Source: Nematostella vectensis
Lineage: Eukaryota; Cnidaria; Anthozoa; Actiniaria; Edwardsiidae
Length of the DNA stretch: 64,000 bases
Assembly: GCF_932526225.1 (NCBI RefSeq)
Contig: NC_064038.1
Span: 4,774,001 to 4,838,000, forward strand
Reading direction: 5' to 3'
How positions within the stretch are numbered: position 1 is the first letter of the stretch; every line of letters begins with the position of its first letter. The position numbers and the translations under genes were made by a program. Shown here piece after piece: positions 11,347 to 23,300 of this stretch. The notes below the pieces were generated by a model. That model made no database searches. It was given only the letters and a program-made list of their open reading frames with translations, and was not told the DNA's origin.

Positions 11347-13754
11347 TTCGACACTAGACGGTTTAAATTCCTCGCACATGAAGATACTTGTTTTATATAT
11401 TTTACCCTAGACAGGACCAAACCCAAATCCCACAATGAACAGAGTAGATTTTTTAAAGTGTTCGCCTTAATAGTATGTTAGGATACAGGGCGATGGTAAT
11501 GTAAGTATGGATGCTGGAAATACTTCTCTCTCACTCACAGAAAGTAGTCATACAGGGCCACCCGTACCCTCCTGCACAGAGCTTTCTATGTCGCTCGTTT
11601 CCTGGAAAACTCTGCGAAGAAATGAAGGGGCAGCCGCAAAGAACTTTGAAATCAGAATATCTTGACGTTCTGTCAAACCATCGACCCCATCATCCCCTGC
11701 GCCAAGCTCCTGGTCCTCTATTAAAGGGTCTACTCTTGTGTCAAGCAACAAGGATTCTTCCAAAAATAGCATCCAATAGGGCTTTTTATTTTTTTTGAAA
11801 AAAAACAACAAAACAAAACAAAACAAAAGAAAACATCGTGGGAAAAGTAATTGTTTTACAAATGGATGATTTGTGTTTATGAAACACTCTAAGCTCAGTG
11901 TATTAGATAAACTCAGCCAGTTATTAGATATCATTCACTTTAATAGTTTCCAAGTCTTATTCGAGCAACTACAGTATTTAAGCCATTTGCAAGATGCTCA
12001 AGGTTGCGAACACGCGACATCTCTTTGCGAAATCTTCCTCCGGGCGTATGATTCTATTCTTTTCTTATTATATGAAATTGCTACGAAAAGGCCAGAAGAA
12101 GATCAATATATTCTCCTTTTTTTTCATCCGTGCACCATTGCATGCGCTTTCGGCTTTAAGGCCAGGTTACTCGATCGAGGCAATTTTTGTTGCATTGCGA
12201 GTTGCGATGGCAACGTCCTCTTTTTCTAACTTGCACTGCATTTTTATTGCGTTACAAGTTAAGTATTTTTCGTAACATTTGGAATAAGTTTCTGCTACCT
12301 GCAATTTTTATTTGTCATTATTGCATTGCAACTCGTAGGAAAAAGATGCCTAGTGTAACAATATTTTACAAGTAATTGCGTATTCTGAATTTGTCTCTAT
12401 ATTTTAAATTTTACATTTTCTCATTTCGATTCTACTTCTATGCTATCTCATACTTTGTCACGATTATACTATACGATTTATTATTATTATTATCAACTAA
12501 ATTATGAATTATAAAGGATATCATGCAAGATGTAAATGATTGTGATTATCATTCATTGAAAGAAAAATATAAATTATTGTATGTTTTGATAAATAAAAGG
12601 ATCTTGAAAACATCTATGTAGCCATGTAACAAATGAGCCCCGTATTGCTCGCCTATGAAACTACCATGCACACTTGTATATCTCGGTATATCTCGTCTTT
12701 GAAACTTCTCGTCTTTGAAATTTCTCGTGCCCAACTATTTTTCATTTTCATCTCTAGTAGTTCTATTTGAACGATCTGTTCAAATATACGATCTGCTCCG
12801 TTGGCTAACCGATATATTGTATACACATTATATTTAGTGCCACTGCTAGAATCATATGCAGGGTGAAAAAAATGTCAAAGCAACTTGGCGTGCGCTCGTG
12901 GGCCGCAAGCCAAACCTAGCGAAACATGTATGCAGCCCAAAAATGAACTAGTGGTGAGCCACCCAAACTAAAATAATATATAGATTTAGGCACTGCCTAA
13001 AGGCGGAGCCGCCATGCAATCAATTTAAGCCATATTATAATACCTATATATTATGTATATATGTAATGTGTGAGTGAAGCCGTTCATAGAATAGTGCTTG
13101 ATGCACAGGTGTAGAGTGGAATATGTGTGTATGTATATTTTTAATCTTGTTTAACCCGGAGAAACTTGTTGGGTGTATATGGAGGTATCATCCAATAGGG
13201 AACATTGAAGAATTGAAAATGAATTTAAGTTTTTTTTTTACAGTAATATGGGTGCTTTTTTTATTCTCTTTAACATTTAAAACCATATCAGCACACAAGG
13301 CGTTTCTATACATTAGCATATTGTTTTTGCCAGTAAATGTGCTCCATACTTGCCTACACTGTCCAAATTCCCTTTCTTCCTTTCACATTGCACTACAACT
13401 AGATTTTCTTGATTTTTATAATTTTCTCTCAGTTAAAGGGTAATAAAAGTTGTTTGGTAGAAATTACAAATATTGGATAAACAGTTTTATCAACCTTCTT
13501 TACTGTTGTTTTTTGGCTAATACTCTTTGAATTGACACTTTGTCTTGGGTGGATCGTACAAAACACTGACCCTCGATGAGGAGGTCCATGGACCCACTAG
13601 ACCCCCATATTGAAGAACCATGGTTTCAAGCGTAGGTTCACCTGGTATTTTTGTGTTAAAACATAAAATAGGGCTTGGTGCGTCATTACCAAAAGATGCA
13701 GTTTGTTAAAAAAGGTAGCTAAATTTTCATTTCACCTAACTTCCATGTACAGTG
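11347..13754. other. Intergenic region downstream of GNB5, no supported gene
   Basis: I see no conserved coding region. It contains the GNB5 3' UTR, A/T-rich simple repeats (for example ATT repeats near 12480) and a dispersed short motif near 12980-13015 (CACTGCCTAAAGGCGGAGCC) that recurs with small changes at about 24411 and 48214 inside the DEG genes. An open frame at 11548-11934 (-) has no family signature. Confidence 0.5.
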
Positions 13755-16725
13755 CTAAATTATCTTTGAAATAATTGCATGAAGGTCAAATGGTAAATGA
13801 CTCGGAAGCAATCTCGGCCAAGCTATAAGACATTCGAAATAGTAGGGTGAGGCTTTAACTGATAAAAGATACGGATCGAAATTGCACAAAAATAAAAAAA
13901 TTCCACCTACTTCCTTTAAATAAAATTGCAAAAACGTTTTCCATAAGACTGGTGTGTTGTCAAGAAACTTTTTAATAGTGATTACTCTTTGCGTTTTTAG
14001 CAGGTCTTCAATACTTGGCATCTTAAGACGTCCCGCGTCAAAATCGTTTATTATGGCTGATCGTTTGATTTTTTCTGGCGTGTTGCTCCATAAAAAGTTG
14101 AAAATAGATGTGTTAATCTTTTTGATATAGTCTGGAGATTTTGAAAGGGGTATTAGATTATAAAGGATCTTAGGCAAAATAAAAGATTTAATAACTTGAA
14201 TTCGCCCTGATAGTGTCAGACCTCTCCAGCTCCACATATTCATAATTTTGGCAATTGATTTAAGTACTTTGTCAAAATTCAGTTGTTTTAACAGGGTTAT
14301 ATCGTAACTAAAATAAACGCCTAAAATTTTCACCGACTTGCTTATTTTCTTTACGCCCAACTCTTCTTTAGTTATCTTTATTGGTCCCAGACCAAGGACC
14401 TCTGTTTTGTCATCATTGACTCTAAGCCCTGAAAAAGCTCTAAACATTGCCAATTTATGTAACAAGAACTGATATGATATTGGTCGCGAATAAAGATTGT
14501 TAGATCGTCAGCAAAAATCACTGTCTTAATCTCTTTGCAATCTACTTCGATGTTTATATATTTTCTCACTGAGGTTGCCAACGCCTCAAACACGAGTATA
14601 AAAATGAACGCAGAGAGGGTGTCCCCTTGGCGCACCCCCCCTGTTAATCGCAAAGTATGGTGTAGCAAGTCCATTGTTCATGACGCAGCTAGTTATGTTT
14701 TTATAAAAGGTCTTTACCCAATCAAGGAAAGATGGTCCAAAGTTCATTGCTTCTAGTGTTTTAAACATAAATTCAGTGTCAATGGAATCAAAACGCTTTT
14801 TCAAAATCAATCGTGATAAGCAAGCTTTCTATACTTTCGGATTCGCAGTAAAAAACATATCATCAATGGTACGTATAGCATCAAAAATCGATCTCCCTTT
14901 AACAAAGGCTGACTGGCTTTCATGGATAAGAAAAGGTAGCACTTTTTCCAATCTTTTGGCGATACATTTAGAGCCTATTTTAACATCTGTATTGATCAAA
15001 GAGATAGGACGCCAGTTTATAAGAGAGCGTCGATCTTTTTCTTTCTTCTCTATCAATTTTATTATGGCTTGTTTTTGAGTAGTCGAGAGTTCTCCGTTTC
15101 TGCAGTAATTTAAACATTCTACTAAAATTTCACCGAGCGCCAACCAGAACGTCTTGTAAAAATCGATAGGTAACCTTTCATTTCCTGGCGTCTTATTGTT
15201 CTTAAAGGTTGACAATATGTTAAAAAATTCCGCAATTGTTAAATCCCCCTCACATGATTTTTACATATCGTCATCAAGTTTACGTAACTGTGGGGTATCG
15301 AGGAAGGGGCAAAGCATGTTGTCGACCCGATCAACTGGTTGTTTTCGGTAAAGATTGTAATAAAATTGTTTGATCTCGTCCATTACTCGCTTTGGGTTGG
15401 TGATTTCCGTACCATCCAATACCTTTAGTTTTCTGATCGCAGTCCTTTTCTTTGCAATTTTTTCTAAGTTTAGAAAATATTTTGAGTTTTTCTCTCCCTT
15501 CTCGTACCATTGTACCCGTGCCCTAACTATAGAGCCTTGCATGATATAATCATTTGCTACCTCGTATTCCATTTTATTTTGCTTCCAAGTTGTTCATATT
15601 ATCAATAGAAGGTACACTAGAGCAGAGCTCATCAAGACGCGTGAGCTCTTTTTCAATGCGTCTCAGATCATCTCTGCGCTTCTTGGCTTTTTGTTTACTA
15701 TATTTGATTGTTTCTGATCTTATATAATATTTAATCCAATCCCAGCGAATGCGCGGGTCCGTATAACTTGTGTATCTTTCTTAAGTTCTTCAATTTTAGC
15801 TTTTATCATGGAAACGTAATATCCATCGTCGGAGAGGCTCGTATTGTATTTCCAGAAAGGTCCAGGAGTTTGAAATTCTAGATTATCTATGCTCAAAAGG
15901 ATTGCTGAATGGTCAGTTTGTATTGCCGTTTTTATTTTTGCGCTTTCGATTACATCTTGAAGAAAATTGCTTATAAGCCAAAAGTCCAAGCGTCTCTGAA
16001 CTAGCTGTTTTTTCTGACGCCAAGTATAGCGTTTTGAATCTGGGTTTCTGACTCTCCAGATGTCAATCAAGTCATTTTCTTGCATTATTCGCTTTAACAC
16101 TTTGGAGAATTCTTTGATAAGTTGCCTCCTGATCCGTCGAGAGACGGGCCTAGAGTAACGTTCCAATCGCCGCATAAAATTAGATTCGATATGGAGGCAG
16201 CTTGATAGTAACTAATCATTTGCGCTATTGTTTTGAAGAACGAAACCTGTTCTTTTACATTATTAGGTGCGTATACATTAATGAGAAGAAAAGGGGACTC
16301 CTGAAAAATAATATCTAGAAAATAAATTTTAAAATCTAAATTTTCTCGAATCGAGATCGCCGTACCTCTGCTCTGTGAAGTTCCGTGCGCGTAAATAGAT
16401 TCGCCTTTCCATAACATTTTCATCCATTCCAATTCAACATCCTTGGTGCTGTGGAATCTTGTAAAAATATAATGTCAGCATCTTGACGATTTAGCCAATC
16501 GAAAACTCTTTGCCTTTTTTCTTTAGAACGAAGACCGCGTACATTGAGGGAAAGCAATTTATGACAATGAGTTGATGGTGAAAACAAAGTAAAATAGTGG
16601 AAATAAGGCATCTCAATCCCTATTGTGATTCTCACAAACGGTGCACAAACAACTAAAACAATTATTACAGAAATAAGAAAACTAGCAATCCAAAAACAAA
16701 TACTTCTAGAAACCAAACAAAACAT
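13755..16725 (-). pseudogene. LINE ORF2 (endonuclease + reverse transcriptase), frameshifted
   Basis: Endonuclease segments lie at about 16725-16420, 16432-16094 and 16175-15720, each in a different frame, with the conserved LLINVYAPN and DHSAILLSI strings. The reverse transcriptase follows: WRPISLINTDVKIGSK and HESQSAFVKGRSIFDAIR (15215-14829), TGGVRQGDTLSAFIF and the catalytic FADD box (codons near 14499-14518), and a C-terminal region containing WSWRGLTLSGRIQVIKSF (14465-13755). At least five frame changes separate the segments. The last ORF ends at 13755, short of the usual full C-terminus. Confidence 0.88.
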
Positions 16726-17075
16726 TGGTTTATAGAGTAAAGTTATATGCGAGAAGTCCGTAAATTATCTGTTATGGTAATAGTTATTCAGATTGCAGAC
16801 TAGTTCAAAGAAATATTATCCATTATATTACCTCTCAGCAAGACTTCCTATGATTTATATACTTAGAAACATTCACAATTACTGAAATCATTGTATGATA
16901 GGGAGCTGCCTAGATTATTAACAATAACTATAAAATTACTTGTTGTTATTAGACATATATCCTTTATCATGTATTCATAACTGGGCGCAAACAAGAGTCA
17001 ATCAAGTTCGTAGTCCTAATAAGGGGGAGGCTTGCGGCAATGACACAAGAATGAGCAATATTTTTTCTACGATTC

Positions 17076-17889
17076 TTACACTTCCCTGTATATCTCAGGT
17101 ACCGACGCAACCTGGTATGTGTTGCCGTCAACATGTAGTGAGCGCCCGAGCACTTGCTTGCCCATTGTTTTTGCTTTCTCCATTGCTTTAATTAGAATAA
17201 TCCTTTCTCTTTGAATTTCCCGCTGAAAATCATCAGTAATGTAAACGCCAGGGTAACAAGTAGACCCGACCAACTTGCGTTTCTTCCTAAAATCAAGATC
17301 CCTGTCTTGTCTTGAAATAACACGAGCAATGATAGGGCTAGGTTTTCCGCCATCTCTTGGTTTGCCTAGGCGATGGACAGCATGAAAACCTATATTTTGA
17401 GGATTCGAGAAGCCGAGCTCATGCAGCAAGTCTCTTATAATGTTCTCACAGCTTTCTCCTTCTTTTTCTGGTATACCTTTGAAACTCAAGTGTTCCCTTA
17501 GCGAATAAGCATCAAGGCGTATTCTTTTCTCGCGTTCTTCATCCAGTTGCTCTTCCATCGCCATGCATTTCTTATCTTGTTCCTCCTGTGCTTGTTTAGG
17601 ATTTCTATTTTCTCCCAAGCCGACGTTAATGAGGTTTCCAAGTCGGAAACCTTGGACTTCATTATTTGCAGAGTCTCTTGAAACTCATGTCTAACTTTGT
17701 CTATGTCTGCGTGAACGCTAGAAAAGCCGTTCTCCATCCTAACTCCGAGTGAATTGATTTGTTCGAATATGGCCGCGAGGTCAATTCTCGAAGACACATT
17801 TGGTGGTAAAGGAGCTCTCTTTTTATCTGCAGCAGTCTCAGGACTTGAAAACTGCTTAAGGCCCTTTTTCCTGCTTTAAAAACGGACAT
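17076..17889 (-). pseudogene. LINE ORF1 (coiled coil + RRM-like, transposase_22 type), frameshifted
   Basis: The product starts near 17889 (MSVFKAGKRALSS) and changes frame at about 17800 and again near 17600. A heptad-like region (GVRMENGFSSVHADIDKVRH, DLETSLTSAWEKIEIL) precedes an RRM-like segment (HLSFKGIPEKEGESCENIIR, FHAVHRLG) and a C-terminal segment (YITDDFQREIQRER). This is the usual ORF1 architecture of L1-like elements: a nucleic-acid-binding chaperone that trimerises through its coiled coil. The breaks show that it no longer encodes one protein. Confidence 0.85.
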
Positions 17890-18869
17890 TTTGATAGCTA
17901 GGCAGCTTGAGAGAGGTACTAGGACAATTTTTCTACGGAGCTAGCTTAAAGCGTGGCCGTCCAGCATGAGTGCACACCATGAGTGCACACCCTAGCATCA
18001 TGCCTTTAAAGCTGGCAGCTTGCTTGAGTTGGGATTCGCCTGAAAAAAAATTGGAGAACAGTGACAAAACGCTACGGAAGAATAATAATGATATAAATGT
18101 TATGCCGCACAAAACCTAATTGATAAACCTAAAACTAGAAAATTCTTTAAAATAGAACCTTGAACAGAAAATTTATATATGACGTCTGTTTTTTTAGGGG
18201 CTAATGAACCAGAGGTTGAATTGCCTTTTGACTTTTTTCTTAGGAAAAGCTGTAAGAGAAAAACTATTGGTATCGAACTAAATGCTCCCAACAAAAAGCT
18301 GTCTTTAGTTTTCTATGAAAATCGAAGAGATGGGAGATGTTGTATGAAAACGTCATAAAAGAGCTGGCAGAACTTAAATGTGATGAAGAATCTCCAGATA
18401 AGAAATCGTTCTTTATTTACAGTTAAAAAGTTATCCGATAAAAAGCTTGATTTGTTCACTTCTTGAATGAATTAAAAGCAAAGAAATAACATTTTCTAAA
18501 ACAAACGCGACGTTTGTTTACGAACAATCAATCGCACAATTTCTATCATTTTTATGGGATAATGTATGAACAAACTAGCTGAATTACTTAGGAACTAGGT
18601 ATAAAAAAACATCAACATCCAATCATGGCTTTAACTGTTTGAGTGCTAGAAATATATTAACACACAAGAGTTTTTCATAGCTCCGACGAAGTTTATAAAA
18701 TTGACGTCTTACTTACCTTCTTTTTCCAAACCAATCCTCTGTCCTTCCATCCATCATTTGAACGTCTTATTATTACATATTATATATTGCCTCTTATTAT
18801 AAAAGTGTTAGCCAAAACGAAAATAATGCAAATACTTGATCAATTCACGGTGTCGGCCGCGAGTTAGAA
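17890..18869. other. Unique spacer between LINE and duplication, no gene seen
   Basis: No coding signal. A 14-bp direct repeat (ATGAGTGCACACC, twice) lies at about 17966-17991. The interval ends where homology with 41577 begins. Confidence 0.4.
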
Positions 18870-20378
18870 GAGCAAAACGCGGGAAAAATTAGACGCAGGG
18901 TTCCCGTGAGTGTAAATACAAAAACACTAAAACAAAATAATTGTATGTTTTGATACAACTTTCGGGGTTTTCGGGGTTTTATTAAGTATGTAGCATTCTC
19001 GGATAGTGCTAAAATATATTCTTGTATAATTATTTCACTGAGGTGGCGTTTTGCTAAGTTATTGCAAATTGTGCTGGCTCCACGGGCAGGCGGGCAGACG
19101 GGCGACACCACAGGGTACCCGCGCAATGACCAAAAAAACTGAGTCGCATCTCTATACCTGGCTTCGCTATTTAGGCGACCTCTCCGAGCAAGAAATCTTT
19201 CTAAAAGTTCCATAATGAGAGCTGAACACCAGTGCGCACGAGAGATATGACGTCAATAAGTTAAGCAGCGTCTCAAAGGGCACCATATCCATATTATAAC
19301 AAACCCCTTTGTTTTTAAATATCACTGAACAGGTGGTTAGTTCGGCAGTCGTTTGAGAAGGATATCTTATTGGTTATTATAATCAACGCAATAATTATTT
19401 GTTTTCTCGTTTATTTTATTTTGATACAGAACAGTTAAAATTAATTGTACTGCCTCTGAATAGGCTTTATTAAATATTTTTTTTTGTTTGATCCCTCCCT
19501 ATACATGTTTTTCAGCCTTATTAAAATCTAGAGATGCCCGCTATTTGGTCACGCGTCTCTTGCTCCTATAGTTACAACGATCAACTGCAAGCTATTCGGA
19601 TATCAATGTCTTCCTAGTGCGAGATCAGGGGAGTCCTTCTGAGTCATGCAAAATTACACTACTATTCACCAGGATTCAGGTCGCTGTACAAAAGCCTGTA
19701 TAACTATACAAGTTGACGCCATATTTCATAGGCTTAGTGGGGTGTTTCCAGTATTTTGGGCTTCGCAACACCCCAACGTGAAGATGAATCAACCGACTAT
19801 ATATGCAATTGGAACGGCACACAGTAGCCGGATATGGGATGGGGGGGGGGGGGGGGGGGGGGGCTACCAGAAAACAAAATGTAACAAAAAATCCCCCCTT
19901 GTCACTCAGCGAAACCCCCCCCTAAGCGAAAATCTAAATCCGCCTCTGGCACGTAGAAAAACAGTTTAAATTCTCAAAATGTTTGCTAAAGTGTTGCGAA
20001 CCCTGAATACTGGATAAAAGCCTCGATAAGATAGCCTATGAAGTCAGGATTATCTTTTTAACTATTAATTAACATTTTTTTACAGTAAGGAAGTGTTTAT
20101 TAAATGCAGTACAGCGGCGTAGCCAGGAATTTTAACAGGAGGGGGCCCAAAAGGCCCTTTCAAAGTCATTTTCTGCTGTATTTTAAATAATTTCTGATAC
20201 ATTTTTTGTTTTTTTCGGCTGCTAGAAGAGGAACACTTTCTCCTTTTTTTCAGCCTAAAACCTTATTTTATTCCATCCAAAGCAAGCCTTAAATAATCAA
20301 AGAATTCCCCTGTCGTATTTACACGGAAGGGCAGTTTTTTAACACTTTCTAAATCTTTCCTTTTTCAAGCGCTTTTTT
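18870..20378. other. 3' flank of DEG/ENaC copy 1; non-coding
   Basis: No gene is recognised. It holds a 23-base G run (19841-19863) and A/T-rich DNA. Compared with copy 2 it lacks two transposon insertions (the MITE at 42043 and the CR1-like fragment at 42868), so it shows both empty sites. Confidence 0.6.
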
Positions 20379-23300
20379 TCACTCAACACGTGGTAATCTG
20401 ACCAGGGGCTTCTTCTTCAGCTCAATGACAGGGGTCACTGTGTCTGCGCCCACGGCACCTCTCTTGTGATCTCTATTGAATAGGTGCATGATAATTAAGG
20501 CTAGCAGCTCGATGAGTTCTGCGCATGTCAGTACTGAGAGTCCGACAAACATGCCCATTTGTCCTCCGATATCTGACAGGAAATCTATAAGCTGAGAGAG
20601 GAAAGGGACGGTTATCATTGAGCACTAAACAAGTTCGCCAGAAAAGTAAAAATACATGATAATAATCTTAAAGCAAAAGCCCTAAGATAAAGTCTAAGCT
20701 ACACGGCTTTCTGTTTTAAGCTTTCTCTTTCGCAGCCTTGGACCAAGAAAGATGATAGATCCGGCCGCTTAATATAGGTAACAATTTGGACCTTGTATTA
20801 CCGCTTAATGTAACAACTGCCGCTTAATGTAACAGTAACGCTTAATGTAACAAAAATCGCCGCTTAATGTAACACTAACGCTTAATGTAACAACAAATCA
20901 ACGCTTAATGTAATAAAACAGTTAACGCTTAATGAAACAAATTTTCAACGCTTAATGTAATAACGGACTTAATGCTTAATGTAACAACACTCGACGCTTA
21001 ATGTTATAACCATAAATGTAACTAAGGACGAAAATACTCAAATCTCGGATAGAAACATCGTCGGACAACCACACTTAGAGAATGTCATATAGGTGTCAAG
21101 GGGGGTGCATAAATAGTCATGTGAGGTGTGACGTCATCGATGACGTCATTAAAACGAAAATACTCATCTCTGGATAGAAACATCGTCGGGCAACCACACT
21201 TGGAGAATATCATGTAGGTGTCAAGGGGAGGGGTATAGTCATGTGATATGTGATGTCACCGACGAAGTAGTTATGAACATCAATTCAATGGCCACTGGAT
21301 GAGCCATTCATTTTTACCAGCCTCCGGACACTCACGCATCGCCCGAGAATTGTGCCACTGTATCTGGCACTGCTTTACTGAATGGCGTGATTCTAGTGCG
21401 AGAAGACAGCTAATTATCTACGATTTTTGCAAGACAGTGTATAGGTGGTGTGGATGAAAACTTGTCAATCAACTATCAACTCAGGGGAGGAGTTTTTGAA
21501 CCGCAATCGTTCATCGACTTGCTCGCAAATACTAGCAATGGTCGGGCATCCTTGGCTAGTTTAATTCTCGAGTGCTTGGTTCTTTCCGGATCGTCAAATG
21601 TTCCTTCAAAATGCTCGGCTCGCAAAAGACATAACCCCAAAGTACTCTTAGCATGTAATACCCCGTCTGTTTAGCGTTATTTTTAGAGATGATCAAAAGG
21701 AAAGGCCTTCTAAGACACCTCAATCACGTTATTCATTCTCAATTTAAGAGGAAATCCTACAAGGTTTAACATGAAGTTTGCCGGTGAACAGGGCCCTAAG
21801 GGACTACAGATTTTCGGCTGATTTTGAACTCAAGAAAACTTGTCAACTTGGCCTAAGTTTGGTCGTGTCACTACTCTCGTAGCTCTAGATATGATTTTTG
21901 CTAGTTATGATGACGTAATTGATGACGTCATGTCACGTGTCCATTTTGTTGACCCCCCCTTGACCTCAAGACAACTTGTCCTAAGTTTGGTCGTGTCACA
22001 ACTCTCGTAGCTCAGGATATGACTTTTCCTAGTTATGATGACGTCATTAATGACGTAATTTCACGTGTTCCTTTTGTTGACCCCCCCTTGACCTCAAGAC
22101 AACTTGTCCTAAGATTGGTCGAGCCACAATTCCCTTAGCTCAAGATATTGATATTCGTATTTGTGATGACATCATTGATGATGCAACGCTAAATGACCCC
22201 CCGTACACCCCCATAACGCTAAGACGACTTTTCCCTAAGTTGGGTTGTCTTGCGAATTGTTCTTTCAAAATCTATCCAAATTCTATATCCAAATTCATGG
22301 TTATTACATTAAGCGTCGAGTCTTGTTACATTAAGCGTTAGGTCCGTTATTACATTAAGCGTTGAAAATTTGTTACATTAAGCGTTAACTGTTTTATTAA
22401 ATTAAGCGTTGATTTGTTGTTACATTAAGCGTTAGTGTTACATTAAGCGGCGATTTTTGTTACATAAAGCGTCAGTGTTACATTAAGCGGCAGTTGTTAC
22501 ATTAAGCGGTGATACAGACCTCATGGTCTTTTGAATCATAGTCCAATCAATTATGATTTAGCGACCAATTATTCGGTTTTCCTACTTCGGAAGATGGCAG
22601 AGGGTCCTAAATCAATTTGCAATAGTAAGAATAGGTCAGCGACAATACCTCGTATGACTTGCGCTGCTCGATGGTCTCGTAGTTGTGTTCTTCGAAGAAA
22701 ATCCTCAGTGACAAAAGGTTTGCTCTACAATGAAAATTACGGCCCACATTATTTTATTTATCGATATCTATCTATATAGGCACGACTATATAGCACTGAA
22801 ATATAGCAATGAAAATTACGGCCCACATTATTTTATTTATCGATATCTATCTATATAGGCACCTACACAGGATCACACCTCGTCTGGACCTTCCACGTCC
22901 TTCGTACCTTATTTGCGTCCCTTCAGGCGCACGTTCCTTATCTGGGTCCTTCCACGTGCTCGTACCTCATTTGGGTCCCTTCAGGCGCACGTACCTCTTT
23001 AGGTCTCTTGAGGTGCAAGTACCTTTTCTGGGTCCTTTCAGGCGCACGTACCTTATGTGGGTCCTTCTACGCGCTCGTGCCTTATTATGGCCCCTCAAGG
23101 CACTTTTACCTTATCTGGGCCCTATCACACGCACGTACCTTATCTGGGCCCTATCACACGCACGTACCTTATCTGGGCCCTATCACAAGCACGTACCTTA
23201 TCTGGGCCCTATCACACGCACGTACCTTATCTGGGCCCTATCACACGCACGTACCTTATCTGGGCCCTATCACACGCACGTACCTTATCTGGGCCCTATC

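Larger units (their letters stand above)
13755..17889 (-). mobile_element. Decayed non-LTR retrotransposon, L1/Tx1 type
   Basis: Reading the minus strand gives ORF1 (17889-17076), an AP-type endonuclease (16725 to about 15720) and a reverse transcriptase with C-terminal region (15572 to 13755). The order ORF1-EN-RT and motifs such as LNVRGLRSK, LILCGDWNVTLG, RLDFWLIS, FVKGRS and FADDLTIF place it in the L1/Tx1 group. Several frameshifts and stops break all domains, and no poly(A) tail (plus-strand T run) is seen near 13700, so the 3' end is truncated or eroded. It is not mobile. Target-site duplications were not recognised. Confidence 0.92.

Noticed and set aside
11548-11934. 128-codon minus-strand frame downstream of GNB5
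   Set aside because: Its C-terminal half looks protein-like but matches no family I know, has no paired splice sites and sits in GNB5 3' sequence.
20795-21030. CRISPR-like look of the regularly repeated CGCTTAATGTAACA units
   Set aside because: Eukaryotic intron; spacers are short, variable in length and mirrored in an inverted arm, which indicates a foldback transposon.
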